Counted from the first letter of the stretch, positions 1-7,911 are shown. The stretch: DNA of 13,174 nucleotides from Chlorobium sp. (GCA_028278005.1 JANQFD010000120.1:1-13174); one strand, 5' to 3'. Notes: generated from the letters alone by a model not told the origin. Translations and numbers: made by a program.

Positions 1-1010
1 CGCCACATACGGTAGAACCGTTCGTCGTAGGCGTGACGGAGTTCCGGCCAGCTGCGTTCGAAGTTTTCATGCCAGGCCTTGAGGGTTTTGTAGTAGTCGT
101 TGCCGAACGCGTGCCAGTCTTCCAGAACATGCAGTCCTTCGCTTGCGGCTGCGATCTGCTTTGCCGAAGGGAGCATGGAGTTCGGGAAAATGTATTTGTG
201 GGTCCATTTGTCGGTGTTCATCGAGGAGCGTTTGCTCCCGATGGTGTGAAGCAGAAACAACCCGTCATTTTTGAGGCATTCCGAGGTGATCTCGAAAAAC
301 CGCCGGTAGTTCTTTACCCCGACATGCTCGAACATGCCGATGGAATAGATCCGGTCGAATGAGCCCTGAATGTCCCGGTAATCCATCAGGCTGATATCGA
401 CCGGCAAACCGTTTTTCAGTGCCTCGGCTTTCCTGACCTGTTCGCTGGAGACCGTGACGCCGGTGACGCTCACGCCGTAATGTTCCGCAGCGAACCGTGC
501 GGCTCCTCCCCACCCGCAGCCGATATCGAGCACATGCATGCCGGGTTCAAGCCGCAGTTTGTTGAAGATCAGGCGCAGCTTGTTTTCCTGTGCTTCAGCG
601 AGTGTATCAGCGCCTTTCCAGTAAGCGCAGCTATAGAGCATATGCCGGTCGAGCATCGCCTCGTAAAGGTCGTTGCCGATGTTGTAATGGGTCTCTCCGA
701 CGTGAAACGCTCTCGACGGATGCTGCAGGTTGACAACAAGCCCGGCAAGATTGCCGAGGATCCTGGTGAACTGCGAAACCTTTTTGTCGAGTTTTGTTCT
801 GAGAACCCGGTAGAAAAACTCGTCGAGCGCGCCGCATTCCCACCAGCCGTCCATATAGGATTCCCCTATACCAAGATGGGATTCCATGACAACCCGTTTG
901 TAAAATTCCGGATTTGAGACCTGAATATCCCATGGATTCGGTCCGCCGACGGTGATGCCGGCCAATGCAAGCAGGTTTTTGAGTTTTTTTTCGTACAAAG
1001 ATGCTGGCAT
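1..1010 (-). CDS. cfa: Cyclopropane-fatty-acyl-phospholipid synthase, 3' end cut by window edge
   Basis: SAM-dependent enzyme that adds a methylene bridge across the cis double bond of unsaturated acyl chains in membrane phospholipids, acting at the inner face of the cytoplasmic membrane. I translated the minus strand from ATG 1010-1008: 336 codons are open to the left edge. The E. coli enzyme is about 382 residues, so roughly 45 C-terminal residues are missing. The SAM-binding glycine loop VLDIGCGWGG is at residues 160-169. The family's bicarbonate/active-site residues appear as C128 (SCAYW), E228 (GMFEHVG) and H255/I257 (LHTIG), all at a constant offset of 11 from E. coli C139/E239/H266. 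The last visible residues, ENFERSWPELRHAYDERFYRMW, match the family's C-terminal helix. The start lies 1 nt past the stop of the upstream aldo/keto reductase, so the two are probably one transcript and may be translationally coupled. No disruption is seen in the visible part. Confidence 0.95.
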   Translation of the reverse strand, partial: MPASLYEKKLKNLLALAGITVGGPNPWDIQVSNPEFYKRVVMESHLGIGESYMDGWWECGALDEFFYRVLRTKLDKKVSQFTRILGNLAGLVVNLQHPSRAFHVGETHYNIGNDLYEAMLDRHMLYSCAYWKGADTLAEAQENKLRLIFNKLRLEPGMHVLDIGCGWGGAARFAAEHYGVSVTGVTVSSEQVRKAEALKNGLPVDISLMDYRDIQGSFDRIYSIGMFEHVGVKNYRRFFEITSECLKNDGLFLLHTIGSKRSSMNTDKWTHKYIFPNSMLPSAKQIAAASEGLHVLEDWHAFGNDYYKTLKAWHENFERSWPELRHAYDERFYRMW

Positions 1011-1011
1011 G

Positions 1012-1971
1012 TCAGTCCGGCATGGAATCGATAAAGTTTTCAATGGCAGCGGCTTCTTCTTCACTGAGTGACAGTGCTGCAGCACCGGCCGTGCCGTCCA
1101 CCTGTTCGGCGCTGCGTCCTCCCACGATGGCTGCAGTGACTCCCGGGTGACGGAGGGTCCATGCGATGGCAACTTCTCCGGGGGATGCGTCATGCTTCCG
1201 GCCGATTGTTCGAAGCAGTTCTACCAGCTCGAGGTTATGGAGGAGTCGGGGTTCCTGGAACTCCTTGTTATTGCGCCTCCAGTCGTTTTGTGGAAGATGT
1301 AATGCGCGTTCGCGGGTCATGCTTCCGGAAAGCATTCCCGAAAGCATGGGAGAGTAGACAATGACACCGATATCCTGTTCCATGCTGAAAGGGAGGATCT
1401 CCTGCTCAATGTCTCTGCGGAGCATGGAGTAGGGCGGCTGGAGTGATTCGACAGGTGCTATGGCCTGTGCCCTTTTCATCTGCTCTACGTTGAAGTTCGA
1501 CACCCCGATATGTTTCACCATCCTTTCCTCTTTCAGTTCGGCCATTGTCCGCCAACCCTCTTCGATATCCTGATCGGGGTAGGGCCAATGTATCTGGTAG
1601 AGGTCTATGGCGTCGGTTTTTAGGCGCATCAGGCTGGCTTCGCACTCTCTCCAGATCGAATCCCGTTTGAGGCTGTTACCGACACGGCGGTTATGGCTCC
1701 AGATCAGGGAGCATTTCGTGAAAATCAGAGGCTTGTCCGCCAGTCCGTCAAGAGCTTTGCCGACAAGTTCCTCGGCATGGCCGAGACCATAGACGGCGGC
1801 CGTGTCTATCCAGTTTATGCCGAGTTCGACCGCACGCTGGACCGCCTCGATTGCGCTGTTGTCATCCTGCGGTCCCCAGCCATGAGACCAGTTACCGCCT
1901 CCGATCGCCCAACTGCCGTATCCTACGGGGGTGATCTCCATGCCGGTTTTGCCGAATCGTCGTTTTTCCAT
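1012..1971 (-). CDS. Aldo/keto reductase
   Basis: A 319-residue NAD(P)H-dependent oxidoreductase of the aldo/keto reductase superfamily, a soluble (beta/alpha)8 barrel reducing aldehydes or ketones; the substrate cannot be told from sequence. The N-terminus reads MEKRRFGKTGMEITPVGYG, the typical beta-hairpin cap and first strand. The catalytic tetrad is complete: D56 and Y61 (IDTAAVYG), K86 (TKC) and H128 (QIHWP). Other family landmarks are GVSNFN, the segment LQPPYSMLRRDIEQE, and a C-terminal cofactor-binding region AAIVGGRSAEQV. The length and the WAIGGGNWSHGWGPQDD insertion recall the general-stress-protein-69/YhdN-like group, but subgroup assignment is a guess. The ATG at 1971 is preceded on the coding strand by a pyrimidine-rich stretch with no Shine-Dalgarno sequence. 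Its stop (1014-1012) is 1 nt from the cfa start, implying an operon. Confidence 0.92.
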   Translation of the reverse strand: MEKRRFGKTGMEITPVGYGSWAIGGGNWSHGWGPQDDNSAIEAVQRAVELGINWIDTAAVYGLGHAEELVGKALDGLADKPLIFTKCSLIWSHNRRVGNSLKRDSIWRECEASLMRLKTDAIDLYQIHWPYPDQDIEEGWRTMAELKEERMVKHIGVSNFNVEQMKRAQAIAPVESLQPPYSMLRRDIEQEILPFSMEQDIGVIVYSPMLSGMLSGSMTRERALHLPQNDWRRNNKEFQEPRLLHNLELVELLRTIGRKHDASPGEVAIAWTLRHPGVTAAIVGGRSAEQVDGTAGAAALSLSEEEAAAIENFIDSMPD

Positions 1972-2070
1972 GGGAGGGGAGCCTGTGGTTCCGAAGTTTT
2001 TTCCGGTTTCTCAAGGAAAAATAGGATAAAAATCGACAAACACCACCCAACAAGGATGGAATGTATGCTT

Positions 2071-3684
2071 TCAGGATGCGGATGCAGTATCGGTTTTGAA
2101 CTCCGATGTCTCATGAAACATAACGCCCGGATAGTTCTCCCTGGCGACATTCAGCATCCACTCGCTTTCGGCAAAGAAAACCGGATGGCCTTCCTTGTCT
2201 TCGGCTATAACCGATGACTTTCGGCGACGAAACTCCTCGTACTGCTCCTTATCGTCCTGAGTGATCCAGAATGCCTTGAAGTAGCGCAGCGGCATGAAAT
2301 CGCACTTCGCGCCGTATTCATGCTCCAGCCTGAAGCGGATGACATCAAACTGCAGCTCGCCGACGGTGCCGATTATTTTACGGTTTCCGTGCGGTATGAA
2401 AAGTTGTGCGACACCCTCCTCGGTAAGCTGCCGCAGGCCTTTTTCAAGCTGTTTGGCCTTGAAAGGGTCCCGGTTGATCACTTCCTTGAAAATCTCCGGA
2501 GAGAAACTGGGTATTCCTCTGAACTGCAGTTCTTCTCCTTCGGTGAGCGTATCGCCGATTTTCAGGTTTCCGTTGTCGTAAAGACCGATGACATCTCCCG
2601 GCCAGGCATCTTCGATAAGGTTTTTCTCGTTTGCCATAAACTGAGTGGGGTTGGCAAAGCGCATTTTTTTGCCCAGACGCGTGTGGTAGTAGAAGGTGTT
2701 ACGCTCGAATTTTCCTGAACAGATCTTGAAAAACGCCGTGCGGTCGCGGTGGTTGGGGTCGAGGTTGGCATGGATTTTAAAAACGAAGCCGGTTAATGCC
2801 GTTTCCGAAGCCCTGATCATTCTTTCGGACGCTTCACGCTCATGAGGGCTCGGTGCTATTTCGAGAAATGTCTCGAGCATTTCCCTGACTCCGAAATTGT
2901 TGACTGCACTTCCGAAGAATACCGGGGCAAGGGACGCCTCGAGGTAATGGTGCTTGCTGAAAGGTTCGTAGACCCCCTCGATAAGCTCTACATCCTCCCT
3001 GAGCTTGTCGGCGAATGTCCCGGATATCCAGCGGTCGAGCTCCGGATCCTTGATCCCCTGTATTTCGATAAAGTTTTCGGTTATCTTCGTCTGGTCGGGT
3101 TCGAACAGGTTGAGCTGTTTCCGATAGAGATTGTAGACGCCCTGGAAACTTTGCCCCTGGCTGATGGGCCAGGTGAGTGGCCTCACCTGTATCTGGAGTT
3201 TATCTTCAAGCTCATCGAGGATTTCGAACGGGTTCCGGCCTTCACGGTCCATTTTATTGACGAAAATGATGACCGGAGTACTGCGCATCCGGCAGACTTC
3301 CATGAGTCTTTCCGTCTGCTCCTCGACTCCCTTGACGCTGTCAACAACAAGGATGACGCTATCGACTGCCGTCAGGGTACGGTAGGTGTCCTCTGCAAAA
3401 TCCTTGTGGCCGGGAGTGTCGAGAATGTTGACTTTTTTCCCCTTGTATTCGAAACCCATAACCGAGGTCGCAACCGAGATGCCGCGCTGTTTTTCGATTT
3501 CCATGAAATCGCTCGTGGCGGATTTTTTTATCTTGTTCTGCTTGACAGCTCCTGCTGTCTTGATTGCTCCCCCGAAAAGCAGGAATTTTTCGGTAAGTGT
3601 TGTCTTGCCGGCATCCGGATGGCTGATGATGGCAAAGGTTTTCCTTTTTTCTATCTCTTGCTCAAGATTCATTGATCGGATCAT
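2071..3684 (-). CDS. prfC: Peptide chain release factor 3 (RF3)
   Basis: Translational GTPase that recycles RF1/RF2 from the ribosome after peptide release and takes part in post-peptidyl-transfer quality control. The 537 residues align closely with E. coli PrfC from end to end (529 aa). GTPase motifs, numbered from ATG 3684: G1 SHPDAGKT 21-28, switch RGIS 67-70, G3 DTPGH 89-93, G4 NKMD 143-146. Further landmarks are EDTYRTLTAVDSV, the SGKFE domain-II segment, and the C-terminal VGELQFDVIRFRLEHEY and ENYPGVMFHET regions typical of RF3. Two starts are possible, ATG 3684 (MIRSMNLEQ...) and ATG 3672 (MNLEQ...). Neither has a recognisable ribosome-binding site and both give N-termini of normal length; I list the longer one. 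The gene diverges from pgm, and a perfect 20-bp palindrome sits 6 nt upstream of ATG 3684. The aldo/keto reductase follows 99 nt downstream without a clear terminator. Confidence 0.97.
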   Translation of the reverse strand: MIRSMNLEQEIEKRKTFAIISHPDAGKTTLTEKFLLFGGAIKTAGAVKQNKIKKSATSDFMEIEKQRGISVATSVMGFEYKGKKVNILDTPGHKDFAEDTYRTLTAVDSVILVVDSVKGVEEQTERLMEVCRMRSTPVIIFVNKMDREGRNPFEILDELEDKLQIQVRPLTWPISQGQSFQGVYNLYRKQLNLFEPDQTKITENFIEIQGIKDPELDRWISGTFADKLREDVELIEGVYEPFSKHHYLEASLAPVFFGSAVNNFGVREMLETFLEIAPSPHEREASERMIRASETALTGFVFKIHANLDPNHRDRTAFFKICSGKFERNTFYYHTRLGKKMRFANPTQFMANEKNLIEDAWPGDVIGLYDNGNLKIGDTLTEGEELQFRGIPSFSPEIFKEVINRDPFKAKQLEKGLRQLTEEGVAQLFIPHGNRKIIGTVGELQFDVIRFRLEHEYGAKCDFMPLRYFKAFWITQDDKEQYEEFRRRKSSVIAEDKEGHPVFFAESEWMLNVARENYPGVMFHETSEFKTDTASAS

Positions 3685-3690
3685 ATATGG

Positions 3691-3710
3691 CGCTGCCGTT
3701 AACGGCAGCG
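3691..3710. repeat. Perfect 20-bp palindrome in the prfC-pgm divergent region
   Basis: The half-site CGCTGCCGTT is followed immediately by its exact reverse complement, with no spacer. The palindrome lies 6 nt upstream of the longer prfC start (18 nt from the shorter one) and 162 nt upstream of the pgm start. It could be the operator of a dimeric regulator controlling one or both divergent genes, or a leader hairpin in the prfC mRNA. No T tract follows on either strand, so it is not an intrinsic terminator. The symmetry is seen directly; the function is inference. Confidence 0.5.
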
Positions 3711-3872
3711 ATATTCGTTGGGCTCCAACCTTGTCCGGCGGGAAAGGGCCTAAGATACAAAGCAGTTGAGGAAAAAGAAAATGGTGCAGAGAAGGGGAAG
3801 TTTTCTAATTTTCAATGCACCCTTTCAAGACAGATGGAACAAAGGCACTGCGGAACGAAAAACCTGAAGACT

Positions 3873-5522
3873 ATGCAGATACATCCTCATGCCGGAAAAC
3901 TTCCTGAACAGGAGATGCTGGTCGACGTGCCCCGGCTCGTCACCGCGTTTTTCTCCATGTCGCCCGATCCCGGTGTTGCATCCCAAAGGATTTCTTTCGG
4001 AACGTCCGGGCACAGGGGAACATCCCTGAACGGCTCGTTCAACGAAGACCACATTCTTGCCGTAACGCAGGCGATCTGCATGTACAGAAAAAAAGAGAAG
4101 ATCGACGGCCCCCTGTTTCTTGGCATCGATACCCATGCGCTTTCCGAACCGGCATTCGCCACAGTACTCGAGGTTCTGGCGGCAAACGGCATCGAAGTGA
4201 TGGTTGCAGGTGAAGAACGCTACACTCCCACACCGGTGGTTTCGCATGCGATTCTGACATGGAACCGGGATGTCGGGAAAGGAACTGCAGACGGTATTCT
4301 CCTGACCCCTTCGCACAACCCTCCCGGTGACGGCGGAATCAAGTACAATCCGCCTCACGGCGGTCCGGCCGGTGGCGAAACGACGTCCTGGATCGAGGAT
4401 GCGGCAAACCATCTGCTCGTAGAGAAGCTCAGGGATGTTCGAAGGATCCCCTGTGCTAAGGCCCTGTCCGCTCCGACAACGCACCGTTACGACTATCCCG
4501 GGACCTATATAGGGGATCTCGGCTCGGTCATCGACATGGAAGTTATTGCAAGGTCGGGAATCACCCTTGGCGTTGATCCTCTGGGCGGAGCAGGTCTGGC
4601 ATACTGGGAGAGGATTGCGGAACACTACGGGGTGCAGCTCACCATACTGAGCAAAACCGTCGATCCCACATTCAGGTTCATGAGCGTGGATTGGGATGGC
4701 AAAATCAGGATGGACCCCTCATCTCCCTATACCATGCAGCCCCTGATCAGGCAAAGGGATCGCTTCGATATCGCTTTTGCCTGTGATACGGACTATGACC
4801 GCCACGGTATAGTGACCAGAAGTTCGGGGCTGCTTCAGCCGAACCATTATCTCGCCGTCTGTATCGATTATCTTTTTCAGCACCGGGATGCATGGCCTCG
4901 CAGTGCCATGGTCGGAAAAACCCTGGTAAGCAGCAGTATGATCGACAGGGTTGCTGCAAAGCACGGGCGAATGGTCTATGAAGTTCCCGTGGGATTCAAG
5001 TGGTTCGTTGACGGTTTACTGGAAGGTTTTCTGGGGTTTGGCGGCGAGGAAAGTGCCGGGGCTTCGTTTCTCAGGAAAAACGGTGAGGTATGGACGACGG
5101 ACAAGGATGGATTCATCCCGGCGCTGCTTTCGGCCGAGATAACCGCCAAAACAGGGGACGATCCCGGTGAGGTTTACAGGAAGCTGACACAGGATCTGGG
5201 GGAACCGGTATACAGAAGGATCGATGCTCCCGCCACACCGGAGGAGAAAGCAAAGTTGAAAGGGCTTTCACCTGAAAAACTGAGCATGGGGCAACTGGCA
5301 GGAGAAGAGATTCGCGACATACTGACCAACGCTCCGGGCAACAAGGCCGCAATAGGGGGACTCAAGGTTGTAAGCGACAACGGATGGTTCGCCGCAAGAC
5401 CTTCCGGAACCGAGAATATCTACAAAATATATGCTGAAAGCTTTCTCGGGGAAAAACATCTCGAGAGAATCCTTGCCGAAGGAGAAAGCATGATCAGTGC
5501 CGTACTGTCGGAGAGGGATTGA
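3873..5522 (+). CDS. pgm: Phosphoglucomutase, alpha-D-glucose-phosphate specific
   Basis: Interconverts glucose-1-phosphate and glucose-6-phosphate, linking gluconeogenesis and glycolysis to glycogen and nucleotide-sugar synthesis in the cytoplasm. From ATG 3873 it has 549 residues, close to the 546 of E. coli Pgm, and the two align throughout. Landmarks: N-terminal FGTSGHRG; catalytic phosphoserine loop TPSHNPP with S147; metal-binding loop DTDYDRHG with D305, D307, D309; sugar-binding loop GGEES 390-394; phosphate-binding RPSGT 509-513. The frame stays open upstream to an ATG at 3672, but that 67-residue extension is low-similarity sequence lying in the divergent region and overlapping the prfC start, so I reject it. 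ATG 3834 is a second in-frame alternative. Only a weak GAAG precedes ATG 3873. The metal loop has Thr where E. coli has Pro (DPDYDRHG). The gene is followed by a 283-bp gap before ppa. Confidence 0.95.
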   Translation: MQIHPHAGKLPEQEMLVDVPRLVTAFFSMSPDPGVASQRISFGTSGHRGTSLNGSFNEDHILAVTQAICMYRKKEKIDGPLFLGIDTHALSEPAFATVLEVLAANGIEVMVAGEERYTPTPVVSHAILTWNRDVGKGTADGILLTPSHNPPGDGGIKYNPPHGGPAGGETTSWIEDAANHLLVEKLRDVRRIPCAKALSAPTTHRYDYPGTYIGDLGSVIDMEVIARSGITLGVDPLGGAGLAYWERIAEHYGVQLTILSKTVDPTFRFMSVDWDGKIRMDPSSPYTMQPLIRQRDRFDIAFACDTDYDRHGIVTRSSGLLQPNHYLAVCIDYLFQHRDAWPRSAMVGKTLVSSSMIDRVAAKHGRMVYEVPVGFKWFVDGLLEGFLGFGGEESAGASFLRKNGEVWTTDKDGFIPALLSAEITAKTGDDPGEVYRKLTQDLGEPVYRRIDAPATPEEKAKLKGLSPEKLSMGQLAGEEIRDILTNAPGNKAAIGGLKVVSDNGWFAARPSGTENIYKIYAESFLGEKHLERILAEGESMISAVLSERD

Positions 5523-5805
5523 GATTGGTGTCTTGTATTCCGTTCCGGGTTGAAATGATGCCGGATTTCTTTTACAGTTCCGGAATCTGTATATACTTCC
5601 ACCGCTTTTTAGCGGTAAGGTGCCTCGATCGATTTGCCGAACGGCCTGTAGGATCGTTTTTACGACCATGCCGGGATCAAAACCGCATGTCCCGAATAGT
5701 CGGGAGACAGACTGCAACGTTTCTTCAGATCGCAAGAAACAAGTAACAGAGGTGCTCGATATAAGTAATGATGAACCTGAAAACCGATTAACTGCAAGAC
5801 TTACC
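5523..5805 (+). other. pgm-ppa intergenic region / ppa leader with three small hairpins
   Basis: This stretch has no convincing gene. An open frame continuous with ppa runs back to 5620 but shows no family similarity. It holds a short inverted repeat at 5544-5548/5561-5565 followed by a T-rich run (5566-5573), a possible weak pgm terminator. Three perfect stems follow: 5601-5606/5611-5616 (6 bp, TTTT loop), 5690-5695/5700-5705 (TCCCGA/TCGGGA, 4-nt loop) and 5719-5725/5734-5740 (GTTTCTT/AAGAAAC, 8-nt loop). If transcription starts at the candidate promoter at 5550-5578, these would lie in a ppa 5' leader of about 220 nt. I do not recognise a known riboswitch or structured RNA. Confidence 0.4.
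5550..5578 (+). promoter_or_regulatory. Candidate sigma-70 promoter for ppa
   Basis: TTGAAA (5550-5555, 5 of 6 matches to the -35 consensus), a 17-nt spacer, then TACAGT (5573-5578, 4 of 6 matches to the -10 consensus). It overlaps the weak terminator-like repeat after pgm. The match is by eye only, and a second -10-like TATATA lies just downstream near 5590. Confidence 0.3.
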
Positions 5806-6375
5806 ATGAATTTTAATCCGTGGCACCACGTTGAGATAGGCAAGGATCAACCGCATATCGTCAATGCTGTTATTGAAATTTCAAAAGGGAGCAAAACCAA
5901 GTATGAGCTCGACAAGAAAACCGGAATGCTCAAACTTGACAGAGTACTTTTTTCTTCTGTTTTTTATCCTGCGAACTATGGTTTTATTCCTAAAACCCTC
6001 GGCGAGGATCACGATCCTCTCGATATCGTTGTCTTGTCACAGTGCGCCATTGTTCCTATGTGCCTTGTACAGGCACGTGTCGTCGGCGTCATGCGAATGA
6101 TCGATCATGGAGAGAGCGATGACAAGATTATTGCCGTGGCGGAAGGTGATATGAGTGTCGGCGACATCAACAATGTCGATGAAATAACCCCTCACTTCAA
6201 CTGCGAGCTGAAACATTTCTTCGAGGAGTACAAGGCGCTTGAAAACAAAACGGTTCTCGTTGAAGAGTTTCAGGACGCAGATATAGCAAGGGAGATCATA
6301 ACCCGGTCAATACATAACTACCAGACAGCGTTTGGTGTGGCTGAAAAGATTCGGCCCGTGCCGGTCATCGGGTAG
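5806..6375 (+). CDS. ppa: Inorganic pyrophosphatase, family I
   Basis: Soluble Mg-dependent enzyme hydrolysing pyrophosphate to two phosphates, pulling biosynthetic reactions such as nucleotide polymerisation and amino-acid activation forward. From ATG 5806 it has 189 residues, slightly longer than E. coli Ppa (176). The family I signature DHDPLD is at 68-73, preceded by the substrate-binding KYELDKKTG at 32-40 and FYPANYGFIPKT at 53-64. The second metal cluster MIDHGESDDKIIAV is at 98-111; the position after the first Asp is His, where Glu, Lys or Ser is more usual. I chose the start because family similarity begins at NFNPWHHVEIG; the frame is open further upstream to 5620 without recognisable homology. 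No Shine-Dalgarno sequence precedes it. It stands alone between a long leader and a terminator-like hairpin, so it is probably monocistronic. Confidence 0.95.
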   Translation: MNFNPWHHVEIGKDQPHIVNAVIEISKGSKTKYELDKKTGMLKLDRVLFSSVFYPANYGFIPKTLGEDHDPLDIVVLSQCAIVPMCLVQARVVGVMRMIDHGESDDKIIAVAEGDMSVGDINNVDEITPHFNCELKHFFEEYKALENKTVLVEEFQDADIAREIITRSIHNYQTAFGVAEKIRPVPVIG

Positions 6376-6415
6376 TTGTTTGGCGGCCCTTTATCGTCTT
6401 TTTTTCTATCTTTAG

Positions 6416-6458
6416 GGCACCTCTGTTAAGATTTCTACACAGAACAGGGGTGCCTTTT
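6416..6458 (+). terminator. Rho-independent terminator after ppa
   Basis: A 12-bp stem pairs 6416-6427 (GGCACCTCTGTT) with 6443-6454 (AACAGGGGTGCC), with a single G-U wobble, a 15-nt loop, and TTTT at 6455-6458. The stem is strong but the T tract is short, and it sits 40 nt past the ppa stop. It separates ppa from fumC. Confidence 0.65.
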
Positions 6459-6514
6459 AGCATTTTGTGCCGTTCTGCTTCAGGCACTCAGAACATCATA
6501 ACCAGCAAGCAATC

Positions 6515-7906
6515 ATGGAATACAGAATCGAAAAAGATACCATGGGTGAGGTGAACGTTCCCGCAGAAAAGTTCTGGGGAGCACAGACCCAGCGGTCAGT
6601 GGAGAATTTTAAAATCGGTCCTGCCGGATCGATGCCGAAAGAGATCATCGAAGCTTTCGGCTATCTGAAAAAAGCTGCGGCGATAACCAATTGCGAACTC
6701 GGTGTACTCTCTGAAGAAAAACGTGACGCAATTGTTTCGGTATGCGATGAGATTATCGATGGCAAGCTTGCAGAACAGTTTCCGCTTGTTGTCTGGCAGA
6801 CCGGTTCGGGAACCCAGTCGAATATGAACATCAACGAGGTGGTTGCAAACCGGGCTCATGTGCTTGCAGGTAACAAGCTTGGAGAAGGGGAGCGGCTGCT
6901 CAATCCAAATGACGACGTCAACAAATCACAGTCATCCAACGATACCTTTCCGACCGCCATGCATATTGCCGGGTACAAGATGATTGTCGGTAAAACCATT
7001 CCGGGGATCAAAAGGCTGCGTGACGAACTGCAGAAAAAAAGCCGGGAGATGGAAGAGGTGGTCAAGATCGGACGCACCCACTGGATGGATGCGACGCCTC
7101 TTACCCTGGGGCAGGAGTTCTCGGGTTACGTCTCCCAGCTCGATCATGGTATCAAGGCCCTGGAGAACACTCTGCCGCACCTTGCCGAACTTGCTCTTGG
7201 CGGTACGGCTGTCGGTACAGGTCTGAACACGCCGGACGGATATGCCGGGAAAGTTGCCGGGACAATCGCTGCTCTGACGGAGCTTCCGTTCGTCACAGCC
7301 GAAAACAAATTCGAGTCACTTGCGGCCCATGACGCCGTTGTCGAGTCGCACGGTGCGTTGAAGCAGGTTGCCGTAAGCCTCATGAAAATAGCAAACGATA
7401 TCCGTATGCTTGCCTCCGGCCCACGCAGCGGTATTGGCGAAATAGTCATTCCGCCCAACGAGCCTGGATCGTCGATTATGCCCGGTAAGGTCAACCCGAC
7501 ACAGGTCGAGGCGATTACCATGGTATGCGCACAGGTGATGGGTAACGATGTTGCTGTCGGTATAGGCGGCTCGAACGGCCATTTCGAGCTCAATGTTTTC
7601 AAGCCGGTCATGGTCTGCAATCTGCTGCAGTCGGCCGAACTGATCGGTGACGCCTGCGTATCTTTTGCGGATAAATGTGTATGCGGGATCGAGCCTAACC
7701 ATCCGAGGGTGAAAGAACATCTGGAAAACTCCCTGATGCTGGTGACGGCATTGAATCCGCATATAGGCTACTACAAGGCCGCTGAGATTGCAAAGAAGGC
7801 TCACGCCGAAGGAACGACTCTTCGTGAAGCCGCTGTAGAACTGGGTTACCTGACAAGCGAACAGTTCGATGAATGGGTTGTGCCGGCAAGGATGACCGGG
7901 AAATAA
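6515..7906 (+). CDS. fumC: Fumarate hydratase, class II
   Basis: Iron-independent homotetrameric fumarase interconverting fumarate and malate in the TCA cycle (in the reductive direction if this is a green sulfur bacterium). From ATG 6515 it has 463 residues, near E. coli FumC (467). Active-site elements: TGSGTQSNMN (96-105), NPNDDVNKSQSSND (130-143), the catalytic-site GRTHWMDATPLTLGQE with H189, and the mobile serine loop PGSSIMPGKVNPTQ (317-330) with S319. Compared with E. coli numbering the offset is +1, and E. coli H129 of the secondary B site is N130 here. The frame is open upstream to 6467 but similarity begins at MEYRIEKDTMGEV. No good Shine-Dalgarno sequence. Its stop is 5 nt from the ppk2 start, indicating a two-gene transcript. 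Confidence 0.96.
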   Translation: MEYRIEKDTMGEVNVPAEKFWGAQTQRSVENFKIGPAGSMPKEIIEAFGYLKKAAAITNCELGVLSEEKRDAIVSVCDEIIDGKLAEQFPLVVWQTGSGTQSNMNINEVVANRAHVLAGNKLGEGERLLNPNDDVNKSQSSNDTFPTAMHIAGYKMIVGKTIPGIKRLRDELQKKSREMEEVVKIGRTHWMDATPLTLGQEFSGYVSQLDHGIKALENTLPHLAELALGGTAVGTGLNTPDGYAGKVAGTIAALTELPFVTAENKFESLAAHDAVVESHGALKQVAVSLMKIANDIRMLASGPRSGIGEIVIPPNEPGSSIMPGKVNPTQVEAITMVCAQVMGNDVAVGIGGSNGHFELNVFKPVMVCNLLQSAELIGDACVSFADKCVCGIEPNHPRVKEHLENSLMLVTALNPHIGYYKAAEIAKKAHAEGTTLREAAVELGYLTSEQFDEWVVPARMTGK

Positions 7907-7911
7907 GGCTC

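Noticed and set aside
1998..2021. 7-bp inverted repeat (GGAAAAA/TTTTTCC) between prfC and the aldo/keto reductase as a terminator
   Set aside because: AT-rich stem with no T tract after it on the coding strand; too weak to call.
2842..3675. 277-codon open frame on the plus strand, antisense to prfC
   Set aside because: It lies wholly within the strongly supported prfC coding sequence and has no recognisable domain; it is a codon-bias shadow.
3782..3825. GGTGCA...TGCACC inverted repeat upstream of pgm
   Set aside because: Only 6 bp with a loop of about 30 nt; not distinguishable from chance.
3672..3872. 67-residue N-terminal extension of pgm from an upstream ATG
   Set aside because: Would overlap the prfC start, has no similarity to the family, and makes the protein far longer than homologues.
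3825..4625. 266-codon open frame on the minus strand, antisense to pgm
   Set aside because: Cys/Arg-rich with no family similarity, and fully covered by pgm on the other strand.
7873..7911. Upstream in-frame ATG for ppk2 inside fumC
   Set aside because: Adds 13 residues overlapping fumC; the ATG at 7912 has an AAGG site and fits operon spacing.
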